A stretch of DNA of 13,466 bases from Candidatus Opitulatrix roisinitermitis (GTDB lineage Bacteria > Actinomycetota > Actinomycetes > Actinomycetales > Bifidobacteriaceae): contig JAITSD010000055.1 of the NCBI GenBank assembly GCA_031288055.1, positions 1 to 13,466 on the forward strand. The letters run 5' to 3'. Below, piece by piece: positions 5,636 to 13,256 of this stretch; the stretch's first letter is position 1, and every line of letters begins with the position of its first letter. The notes beneath the pieces are model-generated. The model saw only the letters and a list, made by a program, of their open reading frames with translations, was not told the DNA's origin and did no database searches. The position numbers and the translations under genes are program-made.

Positions 5636-7006
5636 ATGGCTGAAAAAACTAAATTACCATCTAGGCTTTTAGAAATAGGTCTTTTGGTAATAGTTGATAT
5701 TGTTTCGGCAATAAGTCTTTGTTTAACTGATTATAAAATTACCGGTGTCGTTGGTAAAAAGGTTATAATTTTTATCTTGGGGTTTATTCTAATAAGTTTG
5801 TTTTGGCATATTTTATTGCGGCGAAAATTACCTTATTGTGATCAAATGATTTTTCCACTAGTTTTGCTTTTGTCCACAATAGGCTTGACTATTATTTACC
5901 GTATAGAATTACCTAGAGCTCGTTTAGGGTTAGATGGTTATGGGAATATCGCTACTATGCAATTTATTTGGATTATTTTATCAATGATTTTAGCCGGCGG
6001 TTTAATTATTTTTTTAAAGGATTATACAAAGTTAAGAACTTATATTTATACTTCTATGGTGGTGGGTATATTGCTTTTAGTTTCACCAATTTTACCATTT
6101 ATAGGAGTATCAGTTAATGGGGCTCAGTTATGGATTAGTTTGGGAGGCATAACTGTTCAGCCAGCTGAATTTGCTAAAATTTTTTTGGCAATTTTTTTTG
6201 CGGGTTATTTGGTGGAACGAAGAGATGTTTTAGCTTTGGCTGGACCAAAAATTTTGAATATACGTTTTCCAAGATTTAAAGATTTTGGACCAATTTTATT
6301 AGTTTGGGGTTGTTCCATAGGCGTTTTGATTTTACAGCACGATTTAGGAACATCGGTTTTATTTTTTGGTATGTTTATTTGTATGCTTTATATAGCTACT
6401 GATAGGCCATCGTGGTTGGTTATTGGCGGGGTTTTGTTTATGGTGGCTATTTTTATAATTTTATCCTTTTTCCCTTATGTAGCCGCTAGATTTGATATTT
6501 GGTTAAATCCTTTTTCGGATGATGTTTATCAAAGATCTCCTGGTGGTTCAGGACAAATTGTTCAGGGTCTTTTTGGCTTGGCTTCAGGTGGTTTATTTGG
6601 TACTGGCTGGGGTTTGGGACACCCAGGTATAACGCCTTTTGCTGATTCAGATTTTGTTTTTACTTCTATTGGTGAACAGATTGGTTTAACTGGCATTATA
6701 GTGGTCTTATTAGCTTATTTAATTTTGTGTGTTAGGGGTATAATTATTGCTAAAAACGAATTATTTGGTTTTGGCAAACTTCTGTCATCAGGTATAGCTT
6801 TTTCTATAGCTTTACAAGTTTTTGTGGTAGTTGGTGGCATCACTTTAATAATTCCTTTAACTGGTTTAACGCTACCTTGGCTAGCTAGAGGGGGGTCTAG
6901 TTTAATGGCTAATTGGATATTTATAACTATTTTGTTAATTATTTCTAATTCAGCTAATTTATCTAAATTAAGAGATAGTCAAAATCAACTCTTAGAAAGT
7001 AAATGA
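5636..7006 (+). CDS. rodA: SEDS-family peptidoglycan glycosyltransferase (RodA/FtsW)
   Basis: An integral membrane protein of 456 aa with about ten hydrophobic helices that polymerises lipid II into glycan strands. Family motifs are QPAEFAK (175-181), HDLGTS with the predicted catalytic Asp236 (235-240), FGTGWGLG (321-328), SDFVFTSIGEQIG (338-350), and LTGLTLPWLARGGSSLMANW (408-427) near the C-terminus. Position between pstP and a class B PBP corresponds to the RodA/FtsW-like gene of the actinobacterial pknB cluster (Rv0017c in M. tuberculosis). The sequence alone does not separate RodA from FtsW strictly; context favours RodA. The start at 5636 lies 27 bp after pstP with no strong Shine-Dalgarno. 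Confidence 0.92.
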   Translation: MAEKTKLPSRLLEIGLLVIVDIVSAISLCLTDYKITGVVGKKVIIFILGFILISLFWHILLRRKLPYCDQMIFPLVLLLSTIGLTIIYRIELPRARLGLDGYGNIATMQFIWIILSMILAGGLIIFLKDYTKLRTYIYTSMVVGILLLVSPILPFIGVSVNGAQLWISLGGITVQPAEFAKIFLAIFFAGYLVERRDVLALAGPKILNIRFPRFKDFGPILLVWGCSIGVLILQHDLGTSVLFFGMFICMLYIATDRPSWLVIGGVLFMVAIFIILSFFPYVAARFDIWLNPFSDDVYQRSPGGSGQIVQGLFGLASGGLFGTGWGLGHPGITPFADSDFVFTSIGEQIGLTGIIVVLLAYLILCVRGIIIAKNELFGFGKLLSSGIAFSIALQVFVVVGGITLIIPLTGLTLPWLARGGSSLMANWIFITILLIISNSANLSKLRDSQNQLLESK

Positions 7007-7033
7007 TTTAGTAATGTACAAATATACACTAAA
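7007..7033 (+). other. Imperfect dyad in the rodA-pbpA gap
   Basis: TTTAGT (7007-7012) pairs with ACTAAA (7028-7033), and inside it GTA (7016-7018) pairs with TAC (7025-7027), leaving a 3-nt bulge and a 6-nt loop. It sits directly before the pbpA ribosome-binding site. It is weak and AT-rich, with no terminator-like U-tract, and it may have no function. Confidence 0.25.
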
Positions 7034-7034
7034 A

Positions 7035-7041
7035 AAAGGAG
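7035..7041 (+). promoter_or_regulatory. Strong ribosome-binding site of pbpA
   Basis: AAAGGAG at 7035-7041 is the best Shine-Dalgarno in the window. It lies 7 nt before GTG at 7049 and fixes that codon as the start of pbpA. Confidence 0.75.
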
Positions 7042-7048
7042 TAATTTT

Positions 7049-8512
7049 GTGAATAAACAAATTTCACGAGTCGGATTATTGATTATGTTTCTAATTTTTG
7101 TTCTAATTAGTAGTTCCACCTATTTTCAATTTTTTGATGCTTCGGCGTTAAATGCTGACGCTAGGAACACTCGTCAACTATATAATGAATTTGATCACCA
7201 AAGGGGTAATATTTTAGTGGATGGCAAAGCTATAGCGTATTCAGTAAAATCAGATGATGAGTTTCAATATCAGAGAAAATATTTAGATGGTCAATTATAT
7301 TCAGCTGTGACAGGTTTTTATTCTATAGCTAACCGTGCAGACCGCGGTTTAGAGGCAGCTATGAATTCTTATTTAGATGGTTCAGCTAATTTATTTTGGT
7401 TGGACCAAATTATTAATAATATTATGGGTAAACCTCAGCAGGGTGGCTCAATAGACACCACTATTAGTTCTAAATTGCAAAAAGTGGCTTGGGATGCTTT
7501 AGGTGATAGAAAAGGAGCTATTTTAGCTATGGATCCTAGAACAGGTGCTATTTTAGCTATGGTTTCAAAACCTGCTTTTAATCCTGAAGATCTAGCTATA
7601 CATAATTCTAGTCAAGCTGCTCAGATGTATAGTAAATTAGCTGAAGGGCAAGATAGTTCTTTGATAAATAAAACTATTTCAGCTCTTTATCCACCTGGCT
7701 CAACTTTTAAAGTAGTAGATTCAGTAGCTGCTATTTCCACGGGGAAATATACTAAAGATACTGTTGTGCCATCGCCGCAATTTTATCGTTTGCCTGGTAC
7801 AGTTACTGATTTACCGAATTATGCTAATGAATTATGTTCAACTAGCGGTAGCCAAACTTTAAAAGATGCTTTAAGAGTATCTTGTAATACAGCCTTTGCT
7901 ATGTTAGGTGTTAAATTAGGTCAGAATACTATTTCAAATATTGCTAATCTTTTTGGAGTTGGTTCAAAGTTTACTTTAGCTCAAGCTGATGATTCCATAC
8001 CAATGGAATCCGTGGCTTCGGTTTGGCCGCAAAATTTAAAAGATGATAAATTAGCTTTGTCATCAATTGGTCAAGGGGATGTTAAATTTACGCCTTTACA
8101 AGATTTATTATTAGCAGCTACTGTGGCTAATAACGGTAAGTTGCCTTATCCTTATATAGTAAACGATGTTAAAAATCCATCGGGACGAATAGTTAAAACA
8201 TTTTCACCAGCTACTCAAGCTCAGGTTATGTCGGCGGATGTAGCTAGTCAATTAAATGAGATGATGACAGGTGTGGTTATGTCTGGAGGAGCTTTTAATG
8301 CTCAAATACCAGGTATATTGGTAGCTGGAAAAACCGGAACTGCTCAAACTTTAAAGGGTATAACACCTCATGCATGGTTTACTGGTTTTGCCCCAGCTAA
8401 TAATCCTAAAATAGCAGTTTGTGTTTTAGTGGAGGATGGGGAAAATGACCCTACAGGTGCTTCAGCCTCAGCTCCAGCTGCTCGGCAAGTTATGGAAGCA
8501 GCCTTAAAGTGA
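7049..8512 (+). CDS. pbpA: PbpA: class B penicillin-binding protein (transpeptidase)
   Basis: Cross-links peptidoglycan made by the SEDS partner encoded just upstream. The 487-aa protein has one N-terminal membrane anchor (about 8-24), a short N-terminal pedestal region with RGNILVDGKAIAYS (52-65), and a transpeptidase domain from about residue 150. Active-site motifs are SxxK = STFK (218-221, nucleophile Ser218), SxN = SCN (278-280) and KTG (428-430). Length and motif spacing match actinobacterial PbpA (Rv0016c type, 491 aa). A good Shine-Dalgarno precedes the GTG start at 7049. The stop overlaps the pknA start as GTGA, so pknA translation is probably coupled. Confidence 0.94.
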   Translation: MNKQISRVGLLIMFLIFVLISSSTYFQFFDASALNADARNTRQLYNEFDHQRGNILVDGKAIAYSVKSDDEFQYQRKYLDGQLYSAVTGFYSIANRADRGLEAAMNSYLDGSANLFWLDQIINNIMGKPQQGGSIDTTISSKLQKVAWDALGDRKGAILAMDPRTGAILAMVSKPAFNPEDLAIHNSSQAAQMYSKLAEGQDSSLINKTISALYPPGSTFKVVDSVAAISTGKYTKDTVVPSPQFYRLPGTVTDLPNYANELCSTSGSQTLKDALRVSCNTAFAMLGVKLGQNTISNIANLFGVGSKFTLAQADDSIPMESVASVWPQNLKDDKLALSSIGQGDVKFTPLQDLLLAATVANNGKLPYPYIVNDVKNPSGRIVKTFSPATQAQVMSADVASQLNEMMTGVVMSGGAFNAQIPGILVAGKTGTAQTLKGITPHAWFTGFAPANNPKIAVCVLVEDGENDPTGASASAPAARQVMEAALK

Positions 8513-9348
8513 AAAAATTTAAATCTGGCGATATTATAAATAATCGTTATGTTTTAGAAAGTGTTATTGCTGAAGGCGGTATGGGACAGATGTTTAAGGG
8601 TTTTGATAAAAATTTGAATAGACCAGTAGCTATAAAAACCCAAAATGCTGATTATGCTGGCGGTCAAGAATATTTACGGCGATTGCGTATAGAAGCTATG
8701 AATAGCGCTTCATTGATTCATCAAAATATAGTTTCTATACACGATTATCAAGAGTCTGATAATTTTGGGTTTTTGATAATGGAATATGTCGAATCTAAGT
8801 CTTTGGCACAAATTTTATTAGAAGTGGAAAGAATGACGCCGCAAAGGATTTTACCTATTTTGTCACAGGTAGCGTTTGGTTTAGCTAAAGCTCATAGAGA
8901 AAATATTATACATCGCGATATTAAACCATCAAATATATTAGTTAGTTCAGATGGTCATGCTAAAGTTACCGACTTTGGAGTTTCTAAGGCTGCTAATCAA
9001 AAAGATATTACAGCTAGCGGTATGGTTATGGGAACAGCTCAATATTTATCGCCAGAACAAGCTGTGGGTAATCCAGCAGGTAAAGAGTCAGATATTTATG
9101 CCTTAGGTATTATCGCTTTTGAATCGTTAGTTGGCTATAGGCCTTTTTCGGGTAAAACGGCTGTGGACATTGCTGTGGCTCATGTTAAAGAACCCATACC
9201 TAATATGCCTAAAGATATAGATGAAAAATTACAAAATTTGATAAAGTCTATGTTAGCTAAAAACCCTGATGACAGGCCGCAAAATACTTATAAATTGGGT
9301 TTAGAATTAGCAGCTTTTGTGCCAGATAGTTTAAAACACTGGAAATAG
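8509..9348 (+). CDS. pknA: PknA-like Ser/Thr protein kinase (kinase domain only)
   Basis: A 279-aa Hanks-type kinase: glycine loop AEGGMGQMFKG (21-31), AIK Lys43, helix-C Glu62, catalytic loop HRDIKPSN (135-142, Asp137), DFG (155-157), activation loop TASGMVMGTAQYLSPEQA (168-185) and SDIYALG (194-200). It appears fully active. PknA in M. tuberculosis (431 aa) has a transmembrane helix and an extracellular tail after the kinase domain; here the protein ends right after the domain (SLKHWK), so it should be cytosolic. The name rests on position between pbpA and pknB. The GTG at 8509 overlaps the pbpA stop. The pknA stop is followed by a 70-bp gap with a separate pknB promoter. Confidence 0.88.
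   Translation: MKKFKSGDIINNRYVLESVIAEGGMGQMFKGFDKNLNRPVAIKTQNADYAGGQEYLRRLRIEAMNSASLIHQNIVSIHDYQESDNFGFLIMEYVESKSLAQILLEVERMTPQRILPILSQVAFGLAKAHRENIIHRDIKPSNILVSSDGHAKVTDFGVSKAANQKDITASGMVMGTAQYLSPEQAVGNPAGKESDIYALGIIAFESLVGYRPFSGKTAVDIAVAHVKEPIPNMPKDIDEKLQNLIKSMLAKNPDDRPQNTYKLGLELAAFVPDSLKHWK
9031..9062 (+). repeat. 32-bp segment identical in pknA and pknB (copy 1)
   Basis: This stretch, encoding GTAQYLSPEQ plus the next codon's first two bases, is identical base for base to 9962-9993 in pknB. Sequences on both sides diverge at once. It covers the kinase P+1/APE-like region. Confidence 0.7.
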
Positions 9349-9367
9349 CGTTGTCTTATGAAAAAAT

Positions 9368-9387
9368 TGCTATAATATAGTTATAGC
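9368..9387 (+). promoter_or_regulatory. Extended -10 promoter of pknB with overlapping dyad
   Basis: TGC directly followed by TATAAT (9368-9376) is a perfect extended -10 element in the 70-bp pknA-pknB gap. A possible -35 TTGTCT (9351-9356) is only 14 bp upstream, which fits a promoter that relies on the extended -10. The -10 is the left half of a 7-bp dyad, GCTATAA (9369-9375) and TTATAGC (9381-9387), separated by TATAG, which could be an operator or an RNA stem. GCTATAATATA also occurs in the fhaA promoter at 529-539. Confidence 0.55.
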
Positions 9388-9418
9388 TACAATTATGTTA
9401 GGGAAAGAGAGTTTATAA

Positions 9419-11299
9419 ATGGTAATGCCATCAGTTTTGGGTGCAAGATATCAGTTGCGTGAATTGGTCGGACATGGTGGTATGGCAGAGGTTTATAAAG
9501 CTTTTGATAGTCGTTTACAAAGAGTAGTGGCAGTTAAGATTTTAAGGCCAGCTTTAACTCAAGATTCAATATTCTATAGTCGATTTAAAAGAGAAGCTGA
9601 ATCGGCAGCTTCTTTAAATCATCCTAATATTGTGGCTGTTTATGATACTGGCGAAGAAGTTGTTCAAGAAGCTGAAAATGTCACAAAATATCCGTATATT
9701 ATTATGGAATATATTGAGGGTGAAGATTTAAAATCAATTATTGGTCGTCAGGGTACTATAGAAGCATCTAGTGCAGCTAAAATAATTGAAGGTGTTTTAC
9801 AAGCTTTAGATTATTCACATAAACACGGTGTAATTCATCGTGATATAAAGCCAGGTAATATTTTCATATCTAACGATGGCACAATTAAGGTTATGGATTT
9901 TGGCATAGCTAGAGCTATGACTGATTCATCAGCTACTATGACTCAAGCTAATACTGTGGTTGGAACAGCTCAATATTTATCGCCAGAACAAGCCAGAGGT
10001 GCTAAAGTTGATGCTAGAAGCGATATATATTCTACTGGCTGTTTATTATTTGAGTTATTAACTGGTAAGCCGCCTTTTAGTGGAGAAAATGCTGTGTCAA
10101 TTGCTTATCAACATGTTTCTGAAAAGCATGAATTACCCAGTCAAATAATTCAAGGTTTGAATCCACTTTGGGATCAAATAATTTCAAAAGCTATGGCCAA
10201 ACAGCCTAATGAAAGATATCAAACAGCTTTTTCTTTTAAAGCTGATGTTGAAGCTGTGTCGCAAGGCAGACAATTAGTTAGTGGTGATGAGACTACAGTT
10301 TTGAGTTCTGTGGATAATGAACCAATTGGCTTACCAAATGATTCTTATACAAAAGTTATGCCAGCTATAAAAGATCAAGGTGTTGATAAAACTTCCGCCA
10401 CTAAGCGATCTAAAAATAAAAAAATTCCTATTATTATAACAATTATAGTTTTAGTTATTTTAGGGATAATTGGTGCTTTGGTTTGGACTTCTTGTTCAGC
10501 TAAAGTTACGGTTCCAACTTTAGCAGTTAATGTTACACCAGTGGAAGCAAAAAAACAAATAGAAGCAGCTAAATTAGTTTATGAACAATTACCGGATACG
10601 GCTTCTACTTTGCCAAAAGATACTTTTACTCATTCAGATCCGACTGGAGGTACTCAAGTAGAACAAGGTTCAGTAGTCAAAGTTTATTTTTCGGCTGGGC
10701 CAGATGAATTAACTGTACCTGATTTGAAAAATACGACTCAGGAAATAGCTCAAAAAACATTATCAGATTTAGGCTTGACGGTTGGTTCTATTAAAACTGA
10801 GGATTCACCTGATGTTATAAAAGATAATGTTACTAGAACGGATCCGCCATTTGATAGCAAAATTCAAAAAGGCCAAACTATTATTTTGTATATTTCCACA
10901 GGTAATGTTAGTTTACCTGATTTAACTGGCAAAACTAGAGATCAAGCAAATGAAGAGATAATAAAACTTCATCTAACAGCTAATTTTCAAGATGATAAAA
11001 CTGATGATAAAACCCCAGGTAGTGTTACAAAGACTAACCCCACAGCTGGTTCTGTACCACAGAACTCCACTGTGATAGTTTATATAGCTGTGCCTAAAAC
11101 TGTCACAATTCCTGATTTAATAGATATGTCAAAAACTCAAGCAGTTAAAGCAATTCAACAACTTGGTCTTGTGCCACAAATTGAATATCGAGATTCTAGT
11201 CAAAAAAAGGATACAGTTATTTCGGTTTCACCAGATGTGGGTACGAAGGTTGAACAAGGGAGTTCTGTGACTATTTATATTTCTAATGGTAGTCAATAA
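9419..11299 (+). CDS. pknB: PknB: transmembrane Ser/Thr kinase with four PASTA domains
   Basis: The 626-aa protein has a cytoplasmic kinase domain (about 10-280): GHGGMAEVYKA loop, Lys40, Glu59, HRDIKPGN (140-147, Asp142), DFG (160-162) and GTAQYLSPEQA (182-192). A juxtamembrane region rich in Ser/Thr (288-330) follows, then one transmembrane helix (about 335-357) and four extracellular PASTA repeats (about 363-427, 430-494, 497-558, 561-624), the number found in M. tuberculosis PknB. PASTA domains bind muropeptides or lipid II and couple cell-wall state to phosphorylation. A second ATG lies at 9425; 9419 is preferred by spacing to the purine-rich GGGAAAGAGAG (9401-9411). It has its own promoter. 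The stop overlaps the next gene as TAATG. Confidence 0.95.
   Translation: MVMPSVLGARYQLRELVGHGGMAEVYKAFDSRLQRVVAVKILRPALTQDSIFYSRFKREAESAASLNHPNIVAVYDTGEEVVQEAENVTKYPYIIMEYIEGEDLKSIIGRQGTIEASSAAKIIEGVLQALDYSHKHGVIHRDIKPGNIFISNDGTIKVMDFGIARAMTDSSATMTQANTVVGTAQYLSPEQARGAKVDARSDIYSTGCLLFELLTGKPPFSGENAVSIAYQHVSEKHELPSQIIQGLNPLWDQIISKAMAKQPNERYQTAFSFKADVEAVSQGRQLVSGDETTVLSSVDNEPIGLPNDSYTKVMPAIKDQGVDKTSATKRSKNKKIPIIITIIVLVILGIIGALVWTSCSAKVTVPTLAVNVTPVEAKKQIEAAKLVYEQLPDTASTLPKDTFTHSDPTGGTQVEQGSVVKVYFSAGPDELTVPDLKNTTQEIAQKTLSDLGLTVGSIKTEDSPDVIKDNVTRTDPPFDSKIQKGQTIILYISTGNVSLPDLTGKTRDQANEEIIKLHLTANFQDDKTDDKTPGSVTKTNPTAGSVPQNSTVIVYIAVPKTVTIPDLIDMSKTQAVKAIQQLGLVPQIEYRDSSQKKDTVISVSPDVGTKVEQGSSVTIYISNGSQ
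9962..9993 (+). repeat. 32-bp segment identical in pknA and pknB (copy 2)
   Basis: Partner of 9031-9062, same strand and same reading phase, encoding the same kinase P+1 loop residues of PknB (182-191 plus two bases). Confidence 0.7.
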
Positions 11300-12471
11300 T
11301 GAATAATATATTTAATGTTTATTCTGAATCACAACTTAGGCTTAGAACTTCTAAGAAATGGGGCGACCAACCCGAATCGGTTATACCTTTAGATATTGCT
11401 GAAGTAGATGTGCCTTTTGATAAGTCAATAGCAAAAGAAATAGCTTATTTAACTCGTTATGCTGATTGCGGTTATGTTTCTAAAGTAGATATTGAAGATT
11501 ACAAAAATACTTATATGGCTTATTATTTTAGAAAACATAGTAATGCTATAGATATTGACAAGGCTGTGGTTTTTCCAGGTGTTATAGCAGCTTCAAGGAT
11601 TCTATCAAGAATGTATTTTGATGCCAAAACCACAAAGACTGAACAGCGAAATATTATTATCTCCTCACCGGTTTATCCACCTTTTATAACCACTATAGCA
11701 CAGGGCTGTAAATTACATGATGTACCCTTAAATTCTGAATGGCGTTTGGATTTGCCAGCTTTGGCTAAAAAGTTTAAATCTTTAAAAAATAAACCAACTA
11801 TTTATTTGTTATGTAATCCACAAAATCCCACAGGTACAGTACATACACCCCAGGAGTTAAAAAAGCTAATAGAATATAGCAATAAATATAATATATTTAT
11901 AATTTCTGATGAAATATATTCAGATATGTCAGCTAAGGGTAAATTTAATTCTCTTTTATGTTTAAAAACCCCTAAGAATGCTATAGCAATTGTTTCACCC
12001 AGTAAAGCCTATGGTATGCCGGGACTAAAATCATCAATTGTTTTCCCTTTTGGCGAAGGTGAAAGTTTGGTGGCCAAAACTCCTAAAGTTATAGATCATA
12101 TTTTAAATCATTACCCTATAAGATGTGCTATAGCTGCTTATTCTAAAGGTGATAAATATTTGGCTAACTTTAGAGCTAGTTTGGACAAGAACTTTAGTTT
12201 TTTTGATAGGTTAATGGTTCAATATTTACCTAAAGCTAAAATATTTTTTACCGGTGCTGTGCCTTTAGCTTGGGTTGATATGTCATCTTATAAAGATGTC
12301 GATGCTCAATTTATATATGATAAAGCCAAGGTTTCAGTGAATAATGGTGAAGCTTTTGGTGGCCAAAAATATAAAAGTTTTGTTAGATTTAATGTGGCAA
12401 CTAATCAAGCGGTTTTAAAAGAAGGTATTATTAGAATATCTAGAGCGATTGAAAATAGAGATAAAGGATAA
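11299..12471 (+). CDS. MalY/PatB-type PLP-dependent C-S lyase or aminotransferase
   Basis: A fold-type I PLP enzyme of 390 aa, best matching the MalY/PatB cystathionine beta-lyase group: RTSKKWG near the start (16-22), IPLDIAEVDVPF (29-40; MalY proteins have LPLWVADMDF), GY (58-59), SPVYPPF (123-129), NPQNPTGT (173-180, Asn176), SDEIYSDM (203-210, Asp204), the PLP lysine in SPSKAYGMPGLK (Lys236) and the carboxylate-binding Arg363 in FVRFN. All core PLP ligands are present, so it should be active. Such enzymes split cystathionine or cysteine to a thiol plus pyruvate. It is translationally linked to pknB by a TAATG overlap, an uncommon neighbour. The exact substrate cannot be told, and a true aminotransferase is possible. 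Confidence 0.82.
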   Translation: MNNIFNVYSESQLRLRTSKKWGDQPESVIPLDIAEVDVPFDKSIAKEIAYLTRYADCGYVSKVDIEDYKNTYMAYYFRKHSNAIDIDKAVVFPGVIAASRILSRMYFDAKTTKTEQRNIIISSPVYPPFITTIAQGCKLHDVPLNSEWRLDLPALAKKFKSLKNKPTIYLLCNPQNPTGTVHTPQELKKLIEYSNKYNIFIISDEIYSDMSAKGKFNSLLCLKTPKNAIAIVSPSKAYGMPGLKSSIVFPFGEGESLVAKTPKVIDHILNHYPIRCAIAAYSKGDKYLANFRASLDKNFSFFDRLMVQYLPKAKIFFTGAVPLAWVDMSSYKDVDAQFIYDKAKVSVNNGEAFGGQKYKSFVRFNVATNQAVLKEGIIRISRAIENRDKG

Positions 12472-12473
12472 TT

Positions 12474-13232
12474 ATGATAATAGGTCAAAAATACCAAAAT
12501 ACGGTTTATAAATTGATTTTGTTAAGACACGGGGAAAGTGATTGGAACGCTAAAGATTTGTTTACGGGTTGGGTGGATGTAACTCTAACAAATAAAGGAA
12601 TTGCTGAAGCTAAAAAAGCTGGACAATTACTTAAAAAAGAAGGCATTTTACCAGATATAGTTTTTACTTCATATTTAAGAAGAGCTATTATTAGTGCTAA
12701 TTATGCTTTAGATGAAGCCAATAGACTTTGGATTGGGGTTAGTCGTTCATGGAAACTCAATGAAAGGCATTATGGAGCTTTGCAGGGTAAAAGAAAGTCT
12801 GAAATTAGGAAGCAATACGGCGAAGAACAATTTATGTTATGGAGAAGATCTTATGATGTTCCGCCTCCAGCAATTGAAGAGGGTAGTAAGTTCTCACAGG
12901 ATTTAGACCCTAGATATGCTGGTGAACAAATTCCTAAAACTGAGTGTTTAAAAGATGTTTTACAAAGAGTTAAGCCTTATTTATTATCTGAGATTTTTCC
13001 TGAATTAGAATTAGGTAAAACTGTTTTGGTGACAGCTCATGGCAATTCTTTGCGAGCTATAATTAAATATTTAGAAAAAATTTCTGATCAAGATATTGTT
13101 AATTTAAATGTTCCCACAGGTATTCCTTTATATTATGAATTAGATAGTAATTTTAAAATATTAGCTAAAGGTAGATATTTAGATCCTGATGCTCAAAAAG
13201 CCATTGACGCTGTGGCTAATCAAGGCAAATAA
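12474..13232 (+). CDS. gpmA: 2,3-bisphosphoglycerate-dependent phosphoglycerate mutase
   Basis: Interconverts 3- and 2-phosphoglycerate in glycolysis through a phosphohistidine. The 252-aa product is of normal GpmA length (E. coli 250). It shows LLRHGESDWN with catalytic His19, LFTGWVDVTLT (29-39), TSYLRRA (65-71), LNERHYGALQGK (95-106, Glu97), YDVPPP (127-132), AHGNSLRA with the second catalytic His189, and TGIPLYYEL (215-223). The N-terminus is about ten residues longer than usual before the first strand, but no other start codon is available. AAAGG at 12463-12467 lies 6 nt before the ATG. It follows the PLP enzyme by 2 bp and is presumably co-transcribed with it. Confidence 0.95.
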   Translation: MIIGQKYQNTVYKLILLRHGESDWNAKDLFTGWVDVTLTNKGIAEAKKAGQLLKKEGILPDIVFTSYLRRAIISANYALDEANRLWIGVSRSWKLNERHYGALQGKRKSEIRKQYGEEQFMLWRRSYDVPPPAIEEGSKFSQDLDPRYAGEQIPKTECLKDVLQRVKPYLLSEIFPELELGKTVLVTAHGNSLRAIIKYLEKISDQDIVNLNVPTGIPLYYELDSNFKILAKGRYLDPDAQKAIDAVANQGK

Positions 13233-13256
13233 TTTTTAAAAATTTAAAGAGATTAA

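Noticed and set aside
7004..8512. Reassignment of TGA to tryptophan, as in some low-GC reduced genomes
   Set aside because: TGA closes rodA and pbpA exactly where the families end, and conserved Trp positions use TGG.
12712..12906. Plus-strand open frame inside gpmA in another frame
   Set aside because: It falls wholly within gpmA, whose frame carries all catalytic motifs.
13233..13256. AT-only inverted repeat between gpmA and miaA as a terminator
   Set aside because: The TTTTTAAAAA-type symmetry has no GC pairs and no following U-tract, and miaA follows closely on the same strand.
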